Of a stretch of DNA of 34,830 bases, positions 9,250-17,558 are shown one piece after another. Source of the stretch: Micromonospora arborensis (GTDB lineage Bacteria; Actinomycetota; Actinomycetes; Mycobacteriales; Micromonosporaceae). The stretch covers positions 152,115 through 186,944 of the forward strand of contig NZ_PYBV01000019.1 in assembly GCF_003205615.1 (NCBI RefSeq). The letters run 5' to 3'. Each line of letters starts with the position of its first letter. Within the stretch, counting starts at the first letter, position 1. Both the position numbers and the translations under genes were made by a program. The notes below the pieces were generated by a model, which was not told the DNA's origin, ran no database searches, and was given only the letters and a program-made list of their open reading frames with translations.

Positions 9250-10067
9250 TTGACCGCTCCGAGAGCCAGGCCTCCGACGAAATGCCGCTGGAAGCGCAGG
9301 AAGACCGCGACGGTGGGGACGGCCGCGATGACCGTGCCGGCGGCGATGACGTTCCAGGACGAGACGAACTGCCCCTGCAGACCGAGCAGCGCCGGGGTGA
9401 CCGGCATGTTGTCGTCGGTACGCAGCACGGTGATCGCCCAGAGCAGATCGTTGAAGATCCAGGTGAAGGAGAGCGCCCCGAGGGCGGCCAGCGCGGGCCG
9501 GGTCAGCGGCAGCATGATCCGGGTGAAGATCTGCCCGGTGCCGGCGCCGTCGATCGTGGCCGCTTCCTGGATCTCACCCGGCAGGTCCCGCATGAAGCCG
9601 TGCAGGACGAACGTGTAGAAGCCGAGCCCGAAGCCGACCTGCACCGTGATCAGCGCCCAGAGCGTGTCGTACAGACCGGTCAACTCGCTGAACTTGGACA
9701 CCGGGATGAGCAGGATCTGCGGTGGCAGCAGGTTGCCGGCGAGCATCAGCAGCAGCATGGTCCGCCGCCCGGGGATCCGGAAGCGACTCAGCGCGAACGC
9801 GGCCATCGCGGCCAGGCACAGGCTCAACGCCACCGACGGGACCGTGACCAGCATGCTGTTGATCAGGGCGCGCAGTTCGCCGCCGTCGGTCCAGGCCTGC
9901 CGGTAGGTGTCCAGGGTGAACGACTGGGGCAGGCTGCCCACGCCGTGCGCGGCGATGTCGTCGAACGATCGGGTGGACATCACCACGACCCAGAGCACCG
10001 GGCCCAGCCAGAGCAGCGAGAGCAGGATCATCCCGGCGTGGAAGGAACCGGTGCGGAGCTTGTTCAT
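9246..10067 (-). CDS. ABC sugar transporter permease (MalG-like)
   Basis: A 273-residue inner-membrane permease of the carbohydrate uptake family CUT1. It starts 'MNKLRTGSFHAGMILLSLLW', with about six membrane segments. The EAA loop that contacts the ATPase is visible as 'EIQEAATIDGAGTGQIFTRI'. The ATG overlaps the stop of the preceding permease gene as TGATG, and the 3' end overlaps the alpha-galactosidase start. It pairs with the upstream MalF-like permease to form the channel. Confidence 0.93.
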   Translation of the reverse strand: MNKLRTGSFHAGMILLSLLWLGPVLWVVVMSTRSFDDIAAHGVGSLPQSFTLDTYRQAWTDGGELRALINSMLVTVPSVALSLCLAAMAAFALSRFRIPGRRTMLLLMLAGNLLPPQILLIPVSKFSELTGLYDTLWALITVQVGFGLGFYTFVLHGFMRDLPGEIQEAATIDGAGTGQIFTRIMLPLTRPALAALGALSFTWIFNDLLWAITVLRTDDNMPVTPALLGLQGQFVSSWNVIAAGTVIAAVPTVAVFLRFQRHFVGGLALGAVK

Positions 10068-10984
10068 CACGCTTCCTCCCGGAACGCGCGAACCAGGTAG
10101 CCGAGGATGACGGCCAGCGCGAGCACGAAGATCACGACGGCGATCGCGGAGGCGTAGCCCAGCCGCAGGCTCTGGAACGCGGTCGAGTACATGTAGGTGC
10201 TGAGCAGCTCCGACGAGTGGTACGGCCCACCCTTGGTCAGCGACCAGACGATGTCGAACGAGCGCAGCGAGTCGATCACGATGACCGACAGCACGACGGC
10301 GTTGACCCCTTTGAGCTGGGGGATGGTGACGTGTCGCAGCCGCTGCCAGGAGTTGGCGCCGTCCATCCGGGCCGCCTCGTGCAGCGCCGGGTCGATCGCC
10401 TTCAACCCGGCCAGGAACAGCACCATGACGTACCCGATCTGCCGCCACAGGGCGGGCAGGATCACCGCGTACAGGGCGGTCTGCGGGTCGGCGAGCCAGG
10501 GCCGGATCAGGTGCTCCAGGCCGACGGCCCGCAGTAGCGTGTCGGCGATGCCGTCGGGCTGGTAGAACACCCGCCACACCAACGCGGTCACCACCAGCGA
10601 GAACACCACCGGGGTGAACAGCGCGGCCCGGTAGAAGCCGACGCCCCGCCGCTCCTTCTGCAGGACCAGCGCCATGCCGAAGCCGCCCAGCACGGAGAGG
10701 CCACCGAAGAGCACCAGCCAGATCACCGTGTTGAGCAACGCACCCCGGAAGGTGGCGTCGCCGGCCAGCTCGACGTAGTTGTCGGTGCCGACGAAGGTCG
10801 GCGGCGACATCCCGTCCCAGCGGGTCAGGGAGAACCAGAAGCCCTGGAGCGCGGGCCAGAAGACCCAGATGCTCTCGACCGCGAACGGCACCAGGACGAA
10901 CGCCACCAGCAGCGGCGACAGTCGAGCAGACCGTCGCCGCAGCCGGGTGGGTGTGACCGAAGTCGTGGAGACTGTTGCCGTCAC
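10067..10984 (-). CDS. ABC sugar transporter permease (MalF-like)
   Basis: A 305-residue CUT1 permease with a cytoplasmic N-terminus rich in Arg ('RLRRRSARLSP') and about six membrane segments. The EAA loop is 'LHEAARMDGANSWQRLRHV'. The GTG start at 10984 lies one base after the stop of the binding-protein gene. Its closing TGA shares a base with the ATG of the next permease. No ATP-binding subunit gene is present in the operon; in actinomycetes a shared MsiK-type ATPase encoded elsewhere commonly serves such importers, and I infer that here. Confidence 0.93.
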   Translation of the reverse strand: MTATVSTTSVTPTRLRRRSARLSPLLVAFVLVPFAVESIWVFWPALQGFWFSLTRWDGMSPPTFVGTDNYVELAGDATFRGALLNTVIWLVLFGGLSVLGGFGMALVLQKERRGVGFYRAALFTPVVFSLVVTALVWRVFYQPDGIADTLLRAVGLEHLIRPWLADPQTALYAVILPALWRQIGYVMVLFLAGLKAIDPALHEAARMDGANSWQRLRHVTIPQLKGVNAVVLSVIVIDSLRSFDIVWSLTKGGPYHSSELLSTYMYSTAFQSLRLGYASAIAVVIFVLALAVILGYLVRAFREEA

Positions 10985-10985
10985 G

Positions 10986-12281
10986 TCAGCCCTTGAAGAC
11001 CTTCTCGGCGCCGGCCTGCCACTCCCGCAGGATCGCGTCGATCTGGTCCGGCTTGTCGAGGAACTTGGTAAGCGCGGTGTCCGCGGTCGGCTGGAGAGCG
11101 TCGCTCGAGTCGCGGTTGAAGAACTGGGTCAGCTCCTTGGCCTCGTCCAGCATCGCCTTGCCCTTGACGACGAGCGGGGAGTCGGAGGCCTTGGCCTTGG
11201 GGTTGGCCGGCAGCACGATGCCGGAGCTGGCCTTGACGTACGCCTCCTGGGCCTCGACCCCGGAGAGGTAGGTGAGCAGGGCCTTGGTGCCGGCCGGGTT
11301 GGCGGTCTTCGCGCTCGCGAAGAAGCCGTCCGTCGGGGCCTCCTCGGCCAGCGGCACCGCCGGGTCGATGATCGGGAACCGGAAGAAGTCCAGGTCGCCG
11401 AGGGCGTCCTTGGGTGCCGCGTCGGCGAAGAACGTGCCGATCAGGAACATGCCGGTCTTGCCGGCCAGGAGCGCGGTGGTCGCCTCCTGGAACGGGTACG
11501 CCTTGCCCTTGGGGTCGAAGTAGGGCAGGGCCTCGCGCCAGCGGGTGAAGACCGCCTTGACCTTGGGGTCGTCGAAGCGCTGCTTGCCGGCGAGCAGCTC
11601 GCGGTGGAACGGCGCACCGTTGATCCGGATGTTGAGGTAGTCGAACCAGGCCGAGGCCACCCACGGGGTGTCGCCGAGACCGATGCCGATCGGCGGAACG
11701 CCCTTGCTCTTCAACGTCTCGCACAGGGCCAGGAATTCGGTCCAGGTCTTCGGCTCCTGCACGCCCCACTTCGCGAAGTTGGACTTGCGGTAGAAGAAGC
11801 CCCACCAGTAGTTGTTCATCGGCATGAAGATCTGCTTGCCGCTGGCTTCGGTGGAGAGGGTGCGCAGCGACTGGGGGTAGTCGCCCATCGACTTCCACAC
11901 GTCGGAGACGTCCAGCAGCAGGTTCTTGCTGGCGTAGTCGTTGGCGACCGAGCCGGCGTACCAGGTGTAGAGGTCCGGCGGGTTCGCCGAGGTCAGGTAC
12001 GTGGGGAGCTGGGTCCGGAAGGTCTCCGAGGCGATCGTGTTGAGGCTCGCCGAGCCCTTGCCCTGGGCGTTGAAGTTCGCGATCAGCTTCTCCATCGCCT
12101 CCTTGGCCTGCGGCGAGGAGAGGTTGGACTGGATGGTGACCGCGCCCGAGCCCTTGCCCGTCGTCGGTCCGCTCGCGGAACTGGCGCACGCGCTGAGGAA
12201 CGAGCTGGCGCCGAGTGCACCCAGGCCGGCGAGCCCAAGGTGGCCCAGGAATCGCCGGCGACCGGGGTCGAAGTCGCTCAC
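10986..12281 (-). CDS. ABC sugar transporter solute-binding lipoprotein
   Basis: A 431-residue extracellular binding protein (SBP family 1). The GTG at 12281 is chosen because AGGAAGGG lies 8 nt upstream; a longer reading from 12362 has no such site and places extra residues before the signal. The signal peptide has twin arginines ('GRRRFLGHLG') and a lipobox LSAC with the acylated Cys at 32, suggesting Tat export and lipid anchoring. The mature part shows typical features ('NPPDLYTWYAG', 'PMNNYWWGFFYRKSNF') for an oligosaccharide binder. It is the first gene of the importer-alpha-galactosidase operon and is divergent from the galactonate operon. An alpha-galactoside ligand is inferred from context. 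Confidence 0.92.
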   Translation of the reverse strand: MSDFDPGRRRFLGHLGLAGLGALGASSFLSACASSASGPTTGKGSGAVTIQSNLSSPQAKEAMEKLIANFNAQGKGSASLNTIASETFRTQLPTYLTSANPPDLYTWYAGSVANDYASKNLLLDVSDVWKSMGDYPQSLRTLSTEASGKQIFMPMNNYWWGFFYRKSNFAKWGVQEPKTWTEFLALCETLKSKGVPPIGIGLGDTPWVASAWFDYLNIRINGAPFHRELLAGKQRFDDPKVKAVFTRWREALPYFDPKGKAYPFQEATTALLAGKTGMFLIGTFFADAAPKDALGDLDFFRFPIIDPAVPLAEEAPTDGFFASAKTANPAGTKALLTYLSGVEAQEAYVKASSGIVLPANPKAKASDSPLVVKGKAMLDEAKELTQFFNRDSSDALQPTADTALTKFLDKPDQIDAILREWQAGAEKVFKG

Positions 12282-12299
12282 GGAGGTATCCCTTCCTCT

Positions 12300-12411
12300 A
12301 CGACACGTAGCGTCACTGCGCGATGTGTCGTCCATGTGAATGCTGTGACGAGAAGGTTGCATCGGTCGTCGCCGACTGTCAAGATATCTTCGTAATTAAT
12401 GATTAGACGAG
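12300..12411. promoter_or_regulatory. Divergent promoter/operator region of the two galactoside operons
   Basis: This is a markedly AT-rich island (12377-12411) in GC-rich DNA between the binding-protein gene (minus) and the SDR gene (plus). A perfect -35 TTGACA lies on the minus strand at 12382-12377. It is overlapped by the perfect 10-bp palindrome AAGATATCTT (12381-12390), followed by TAATTAATGATTA. A further inverted repeat, ACGACAC (12300-12306) with GTGTCGT (12325-12331), lies between that -35 and the binding-protein start. These are candidate operators for the GntR regulator encoded at 13223, but no consensus match is claimed. Confidence 0.5.
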
Positions 12412-12440
12412 ACCATGGCGGAGGTCAGGTGGATCAGCGT

Positions 12441-13187
12441 ATGCGCCGGCTTGAAGGCAAGAACGCGCTGATCACCGGCGCGATGGGCGGCATCGGTTCG
12501 GCCACGGCCCGGCGGCTCGCCGCCGAGGGGGCAGCTGTCGCACTGCTCGACGTGCACGACCCGACCCCACTGGCCGACGAACTGACCGCCCGTGGCGACC
12601 GAGCACTTTCCGTAGTGGTCGATGTCAGCGAGGAGAGTGACTGGGCGACCGCGGTGTCGGCCGCACGCGCCAGCCTCGGCCCCATCGACATCCTGGTCAG
12701 CAACGCGTACGCCGTGCAGGTCGCGCCGGCCCACGAGACCAGCCGGCAGTCCTGGGACCACCAGCTCGGCGTCAGCCTCACCGGCTCGTTCCTCGGCGTC
12801 CGCGCCTGCCTCGACGACCTGCGGGCACGCTCGGGCGCGGTCGTACTGATCTCCTCGGTGCACGCGCTTGTCGGGTTGCCCGGCCGGCCCGCGTACGCCG
12901 CCGCCAAGGGCGGCCTGGTCGCGCTCGGCCGCCAACTCGCCGTGGAGTACGGCCCCCAGGTGCGCGTCAACACCGTGCTGCCCGGGCCCATCCTCACCGG
13001 TGCCTGGGCGGACGTGTCCGAAGAGGACCGGGAACGCAGCATCGCGGAGACTGTCGCGAAGCGCTTCGGCACACCGGACGAGGTGGCCTCGACCGTCGCC
13101 TTCCTGGTCTCACCGGACGCCGCCTACATCACCGGCGCGAGCCTTGTGGTGGACGGTGGCTGGACAGCGGTGAAAGCCTCGGCCTGA
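12441..13187 (+). CDS. SDR-family dehydrogenase, probable galactose 1-dehydrogenase
   Basis: A 248-residue short-chain dehydrogenase/reductase. The ATG at 12441 has AGGTGG 8 nt upstream and begins 'MRRLEGKNALITG', which fits SDR starts. The cofactor motif is TGAMGGIG, with an acidic residue after beta-2 ('ALLDVHD') favouring NAD+. The catalytic set is Ser139, Tyr152 and Lys156 (YAAAK), with the NNAG-like 'VSNAY'. The C-terminus 'ITGASLVVDGGW' is classic. As first gene of an operon that otherwise converts galactonolactone to central metabolites, the likely job is oxidation of D-galactose to galactono-lactone. The fold alone would also fit other sugar or polyol dehydrogenases, so the substrate is inference. 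Confidence 0.85.
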   Translation: MRRLEGKNALITGAMGGIGSATARRLAAEGAAVALLDVHDPTPLADELTARGDRALSVVVDVSEESDWATAVSAARASLGPIDILVSNAYAVQVAPAHETSRQSWDHQLGVSLTGSFLGVRACLDDLRARSGAVVLISSVHALVGLPGRPAYAAAKGGLVALGRQLAVEYGPQVRVNTVLPGPILTGAWADVSEEDRERSIAETVAKRFGTPDEVASTVAFLVSPDAAYITGASLVVDGGWTAVKASA

Positions 13188-13222
13188 GAGATCGATACCG
13201 ACCAGCGAAAAGGCCAGGAGCA

Positions 13223-13933
13223 TTGGCACAGTACGCACGCCGCGGCATCCACGGGCAGACCGTCGAGGCAATCGCCCGTCGCATCCTCACCGGTGAGATC
13301 GCCGCCGGCGCGACCCTGAACCTCGTCGCGTTGCAGGAGGAGTTCGACGTCAGCCTGACGGCGCTCCGCGAGGCGCTGAAGGTCCTCTCGGCCAAGGGCA
13401 TCGTCGACGCCCGGCAGAAACGCGGCACCTTCGTCCGACCCCGCGCCGACTGGAACCTGCTCGACGGTGACGTGATCCGCTGGCAGTTCGCCGAGGGCGC
13501 CGACCAGCGGCTGCTCGACCAACTGCACGAGGTACGCGCCATCATCGAGCCGGCCGCCGCACGGCTGGCCGCCACCCGCGCGACCGAGGACGACGTGGCC
13601 GCCCTCGACCGGGCGCTTGCCGAGATGGCCGAGGCCGTCGGTGATCCCGCCGCCGCCGTCGCCGCCGACCTCGCCTTCCACCGCGCGCTGCTCACCGCCA
13701 CCCACAACGAGTTGTTGGAGCGGATGGAGGTGGTGATGGAGACCGGGCTCGCCGAACGGGACCGGCTGGTGCACGGCGGCGCCGCGCACGACGACCCGGT
13801 GCCCAGCCACCGTGCCGTCGTCGACGCGCTGCGCGAGCGGGACGAGACGGCGGCCGAGACCGCCATGCGTGAGTTGCTGGACAAGGCCGTCCGGGACGTC
13901 GCGAAGGTACGGGGACAGAGGGGCAGTCAGTGA
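13223..13933 (+). CDS. GntR/FadR-family (FCD) regulator, DgoR-like
   Basis: A 236-residue transcription factor with an N-terminal winged helix (about 8-75: 'LQEEFDVSLTALREALKVL', 'RQKRGTFVRPR') and a C-terminal all-helical FCD effector domain (about 90-225) with His residues in 'DLAFHRALL' and 'PSHRAVVDAL' that could bind a metal. The linker 'ADWNLLDGDVIRWQF' resembles that of enterobacterial DgoR, the galactonate-responsive repressor. The TTG start at 13223 is the only sensible one, with AAGG/AGGAG just upstream at imperfect spacing. Its stop overlaps the galactonate dehydratase start (GTGA). It most likely represses this operon, and perhaps the divergent importer operon, until galactonate is present. 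Confidence 0.88.
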   Translation: MAQYARRGIHGQTVEAIARRILTGEIAAGATLNLVALQEEFDVSLTALREALKVLSAKGIVDARQKRGTFVRPRADWNLLDGDVIRWQFAEGADQRLLDQLHEVRAIIEPAAARLAATRATEDDVAALDRALAEMAEAVGDPAAAVAADLAFHRALLTATHNELLERMEVVMETGLAERDRLVHGGAAHDDPVPSHRAVVDALRERDETAAETAMRELLDKAVRDVAKVRGQRGSQ

Positions 13934-15075
13934 AGATCGAACGGATCGAGACCTTCCTCGTCGCGCCACGGTGGTTGTTCTGCCGGGTGGAGACCGACGA
14001 CGGGCTGGTCGGGTGGGGTGAACCGGTGGTGGAGGGGCGTGCCGAAGTGGTGCGCAGTGCCGTCGAGGTGCTCTCCGAATACCTGATCGGTGCGGATCCA
14101 CTCCGCATCGAGCAGCACTGGCAGGTGCTCACCAAGGGTGGCTTCTACCGGGGCGGCCCGATCCTCTCCAGCGCGGTCGCCGGTCTCGACCAGGCACTCT
14201 GGGACATCGCCGGGCAGGCGTACGGTGCGCCGGTGCACGCGCTGCTCGGGGGGCCGGTGCGCGACCGCGTACGGATCTACTCCTGGATCGGCGGGGACGA
14301 GCCCAACGAGGTGGCCGACGCCGCCGCCGCGCAGATCGCCGCCGGTCTCACCGGCGTCAAGATGAACGCCTGCGGTCGCCTCTCCCCCATCCCCACCTCG
14401 GCCGAGGTGGACGAGGTGGTCGGCCGGGTCGCCGCCGCCCGGGAGGTGCTCGGCCCAGACCGGGACATCGCGCTGGACTTCCACGGCCGGGCCGGGCTGG
14501 CCGCGGTACGCCGGATCCTGCCCGAGCTGGTCGGCCTGCGCCCGTTCTTCGTGGAGGAGCCGGTCCTCCCCGACCAGGCCCACCACCTGCGCGACATCGT
14601 CGCCAGCACGCCGATCCCGGTGGCCACCGGTGAGCGGCTCTACGGTCGCACCGAGTTCCTCGGTCCGTTGCAGGCCGGCGTCACCGTGGTCCAGCCGGAC
14701 CTGTCGCACGCCGGTGGGATCTCCGAGGTCCGCCGGATCGCCGCGCTGGCCGAGACGTACGGCGCGCTGCTCGCCCCGCACTGCCCGCTCGGCCCGATCT
14801 CGCTGGCGGCCAGCCTCCAGGTGGCCTTCGCGACGCCGAACTTCCTGATCCAGGAACAGAGCATCGGCATCCACTACAACGCCGGGTCGGAGCTGCTGGA
14901 CTACCTGGTCGACCCGGAGCCGTTCCGGTTCGTGGACGGGCACATCGCCCGCCTCGACCGGCCCGGCCTGGGCATCACCGTGGACGAGGCGGCGGTCCGG
15001 AAGGCCGCGCAGACCCCGCATGCCTGGCGCAACCCGGTCTGGCAGCACGCCGACGGGTCGTTCGCGGAATGGTGA
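13930..15075 (+). CDS. dgoD: D-galactonate dehydratase
   Basis: A 381-residue enzyme of the mandelate racemase/enolase superfamily that dehydrates D-galactonate to 2-keto-3-deoxygalactonate. It resembles E. coli DgoD along its whole length ('VGWGEPVVEGRA', 'GFYRGGPIL', 'LAPHCPLGPISLAA', 'EQSIGIHYN', ending 'ADGSFAEW'). The key residues fall at nearly the same numbers: Asp183 and His185 in LDFHGR, Glu209 in FVEEPV, Glu235 in TGERL, and His284 in APHCPL. These match the Mg2+ ligands and the catalytic bases of the family. This is the best-supported functional anchor of the cluster. The GTG start overlaps the regulator stop, and the end overlaps the next gene by 7 nt. Confidence 0.95.
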   Translation: MKIERIETFLVAPRWLFCRVETDDGLVGWGEPVVEGRAEVVRSAVEVLSEYLIGADPLRIEQHWQVLTKGGFYRGGPILSSAVAGLDQALWDIAGQAYGAPVHALLGGPVRDRVRIYSWIGGDEPNEVADAAAAQIAAGLTGVKMNACGRLSPIPTSAEVDEVVGRVAAAREVLGPDRDIALDFHGRAGLAAVRRILPELVGLRPFFVEEPVLPDQAHHLRDIVASTPIPVATGERLYGRTEFLGPLQAGVTVVQPDLSHAGGISEVRRIAALAETYGALLAPHCPLGPISLAASLQVAFATPNFLIQEQSIGIHYNAGSELLDYLVDPEPFRFVDGHIARLDRPGLGITVDEAAVRKAAQTPHAWRNPVWQHADGSFAEW

Positions 15076-15908
15076 CCGGCGCGGAGCCGGTGCCGCTGCG
15101 CGCGGCGTACGACGCGGCGCGCGGCGGTCGGTGGACCAGCCTGCGCGGCGGCGGTCGGGAGTGGCTCTGGCGCGGCCCCGAGCCCGGCCGGCACGACGTA
15201 CGCCCCGACGACGCGTTCATCGACGCCGGCGGGCTGGAGGAGTGCCTGCCCACCGTGCGCGGTCGGCCCGATCACGGCGAGGTGTGGTCGCGGCCGTGGC
15301 GCACCGCCGGCACCGGCACCGTGGTCGTGCAGCGGCCGACGTTCCTCCTGACCCGCCGGATCACCGACTCCGACGGCGTGGTGGTGGCCGACTACCGACT
15401 GGCCGCCGATCCCGGTCACCGGTTCGTCTGGGCCGCGCACGCATTGCTCGACCTCTCCCCCTCGGCCCGCCTCGACGCGCCCACCGGCACGCTGACCCGG
15501 CTGCACCCGGAAGCCGCGGCGCTCCTGCCGCCGGGCACCTGGCCCACCGGTGCCCCCTGGCTGACCGGGCCGTGGCCGGCCCCCGCCGGGCTGACCCTGG
15601 ACACGCTCGGCCCGGACGACGGGACCGCGCTCGGCGCGGTACTGCTCGACTGCCCCCGGGTCCAGGTGATCGACGGCGTCGACCGGCTGACCCTGGAGCT
15701 GGAGTGCGACGACCAGCCCCGCAGCACGGCACTCTGGCGCAACCTGGGTGGCTGGCCGACCGACCGCCCCTACCGCAGCATCGGCGTCGAACCGATGCTC
15801 GGTGCCGCCTTCGACCTGGCCGACGCCGGCCCAGCCGACGCGGCGGTCGTCCCACCCGTCGGTGAAATCGCCTGGCGTCTCACCATCTCCGCCCACCGCA
15901 TCCACTGA
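15069..15908 (+). CDS. Mutarotase-like (galactose mutarotase fold) protein of unknown specificity
   Basis: A 279-residue protein that I recognise only loosely. It is beta-rich, with 'FIDAGGLEECLPTVRG' and 'PYRSIGVEPMLGAAFDLAD', a layout like divergent aldose-1-epimerase-family proteins. Conserved acidic and aromatic residues in those segments could form a sugar site. The ATG at 15069 overlaps the dehydratase stop, so it is translationally coupled to dgoD; GTG at 15072 is an alternative start. Inside this operon a role in interconverting galactose anomers before the SDR step, or in handling a lactone, is plausible but unproven. It has no signal peptide or membrane segment. Confidence 0.65.
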   Translation: MVTGAEPVPLRAAYDAARGGRWTSLRGGGREWLWRGPEPGRHDVRPDDAFIDAGGLEECLPTVRGRPDHGEVWSRPWRTAGTGTVVVQRPTFLLTRRITDSDGVVVADYRLAADPGHRFVWAAHALLDLSPSARLDAPTGTLTRLHPEAAALLPPGTWPTGAPWLTGPWPAPAGLTLDTLGPDDGTALGAVLLDCPRVQVIDGVDRLTLELECDDQPRSTALWRNLGGWPTDRPYRSIGVEPMLGAAFDLADAGPADAAVVPPVGEIAWRLTISAHRIH

Positions 15909-15919
15909 GGACATCCGCG

Positions 15920-16540
15920 ATGAACCTGCTCGACGAGCTGCGTACCCACCGGCTGCTGGCCATCGTGCGCGGCCCGGACCCGGCCGCCGCGCTGACCGCC
16001 GTGCTCACCCTGGCCGAGAGCGGCGTGGCACTGGTCGAGGTCTCGCTGACCAGCGCCGACGCGCTCGGCATCATCCGAGGCGCCCGGGCCGCCCTCGGGC
16101 CTGACTACGGACTGGGTGCGGGCACCGTGCTCAGCGCCGACGATGCCCGCGCCGCGGCCGACGCCGGCGCCGGCTTCCTGGTCACCCCGGCACTCGCACC
16201 GAGCCTCGCCGAGGCCGGTCGACTGGGGCTGCCGGTGCTCGCCGGCGCGCTCACCCCGACCGAGGTGGTGCAGGCCAGCAGTGGCGGGGCCACCGCGGTC
16301 AAGCTCTTCCCGGCGTCCCTCGGTGGGCCCGACTATCTCGGCGCGCTGCGCGACCCGTTCCCCGGCACCGCGTTCGTGCCGGTCGGTGGGGTCGACGCGG
16401 ACGGCGCCCGGCGTTACCTCGACCGGGGAGCGGTAGCCGTCGGCGTCGGCTCCCCGCTGCTGGGTGACGCCGTCCGCGGCGGCGACCCGGCGGCGCTGCG
16501 TGAGCGCGCCGCGGCTTTCCTCGCGGCGGTCGGGCAGTGA
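15920..16540 (+). CDS. 2-keto-3-deoxy-6-phospho(galacto/glu)conate aldolase
   Basis: A 206-residue class I aldolase of the KDPG/KHG family. It cleaves KDPGal or KDPG to pyruvate and glyceraldehyde-3-phosphate. The Schiff-base lysine is Lys128 in 'AVKLFPAS', and the catalytic glutamate is Glu40 in 'LVEVSLTS'. The phosphate-binding 'GAGTVLS' and 'VPVGGVD' strands are present. The ATG follows GAGGA at 8 nt. It lies 11 nt after the mutarotase-like gene and overlaps the kinase gene as GTGA. The neighbouring dgoD makes the galacto-isomer the likely substrate; many of these enzymes accept both. Confidence 0.92.
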   Translation: MNLLDELRTHRLLAIVRGPDPAAALTAVLTLAESGVALVEVSLTSADALGIIRGARAALGPDYGLGAGTVLSADDARAAADAGAGFLVTPALAPSLAEAGRLGLPVLAGALTPTEVVQASSGGATAVKLFPASLGGPDYLGALRDPFPGTAFVPVGGVDADGARRYLDRGAVAVGVGSPLLGDAVRGGDPAALRERAAAFLAAVGQ

Positions 16541-17478
16541 CCGACCTACTCACGCTCGGCGAGACGATGGCGGCTTTCCGCACCACCGGCCCGCTGCGGC
16601 TGGGCGGCACCGCCGGGATATCCGTTGCCGGGTCCGAGTCGACGGTGGCGATCGGGCTGGCCCGGCTCGGCCACCGGGCCGCCTGGATCGGGGTCACCGG
16701 CAGCGACGAGCCCGGCGAGCTCATCCGCCGTACGCTGCGGGCGGAGGGTGTCGACCTGACCTGGTCCCGGATCGACCCGGCCGCGCCCACCGGGCTGATC
16801 CTCTTCGAGAACCGCGTCGCCGACATCAACCGGGTCACCTACCACCGCGCCGGCTCGGCCGGTTCCCGGCTGCGCCCGGCCGACGTGACCGACGCCTTCG
16901 ACGCGCCCGGGTCGCCGCCCCGGCTGTTGCACGTCACCGGTATCACCTGCGCGCTGGGCGTCGAGCCGTACCAGGCGGTGGTGGAGGCGGTGCGGCGCGC
17001 ACACGCGACGGGCAGCACGATCTGCCTGGACGTCAACCACCGCAACCGGCTCTGGTCGGTCTCCGATGCCGCCACCGCGCTCCGGCCCCTGCTGCCCTCG
17101 ATCGACCTGGTCGTCGCCTCCGACGACGAGTTGGCCGTGCTGACCGACGCGACCGACCCGGTTTCGGCGCTCCTCTCGGCCGGTGTGACCGAGGTAGTGG
17201 TCAAGCACGGCGCCGGTGGGGCGACCAGTCACCGCGCGACCGGGACGGTGCACCGTCCAGCCCGGACGGTGCCGGTGGTGGACACCGTCGGTGCGGGTGA
17301 CGCCTTCGTGGCCGGGCTGCTCTCCGCCTGGCTCGACGGCGCCGACGCGCCAGCCCGGCTGGACCGGGCCGTCACCACCGGCGCGTTCGCGGTCGCCACC
17401 AGGGGCGACTGGGAGGGGCTGCCCGACCGGGCGGAGCTGACGCTGCTCGAGCACGGGCCCGGCGGTACCGTCCGCTGA
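16537..17478 (+). CDS. PfkB-family 2-keto-3-deoxy-sugar-acid kinase
   Basis: A 313-residue ribokinase/PfkB-type kinase that would phosphorylate KDGal (or KDG) at C6 using ATP. The start 'LTLGETMAAFRTTG' and the family signature 'DTVGAGDAFVAGLL', with catalytic Asp255, are clear; 'VNHRNRLWS' is typical of KDG kinases. E. coli uses a different family (DgoK) for this step, so this is a non-orthologous solution. The GTG start overlaps the aldolase stop. An 8-bp stem hairpin (17477-17484 with 17497-17504) starts at the kinase stop codon, ahead of the last gene of the operon. Confidence 0.9.
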   Translation: MTDLLTLGETMAAFRTTGPLRLGGTAGISVAGSESTVAIGLARLGHRAAWIGVTGSDEPGELIRRTLRAEGVDLTWSRIDPAAPTGLILFENRVADINRVTYHRAGSAGSRLRPADVTDAFDAPGSPPRLLHVTGITCALGVEPYQAVVEAVRRAHATGSTICLDVNHRNRLWSVSDAATALRPLLPSIDLVVASDDELAVLTDATDPVSALLSAGVTEVVVKHGAGGATSHRATGTVHRPARTVPVVDTVGAGDAFVAGLLSAWLDGADAPARLDRAVTTGAFAVATRGDWEGLPDRAELTLLEHGPGGTVR

Positions 17479-17558
17479 ACGGCGCAGCGGCACGGCCGCC
17501 GTTCGTCGTCGACCGGTGCGGCCACCGATCGCCGCCGGAGATCTGTTGGAGGAGCGAG

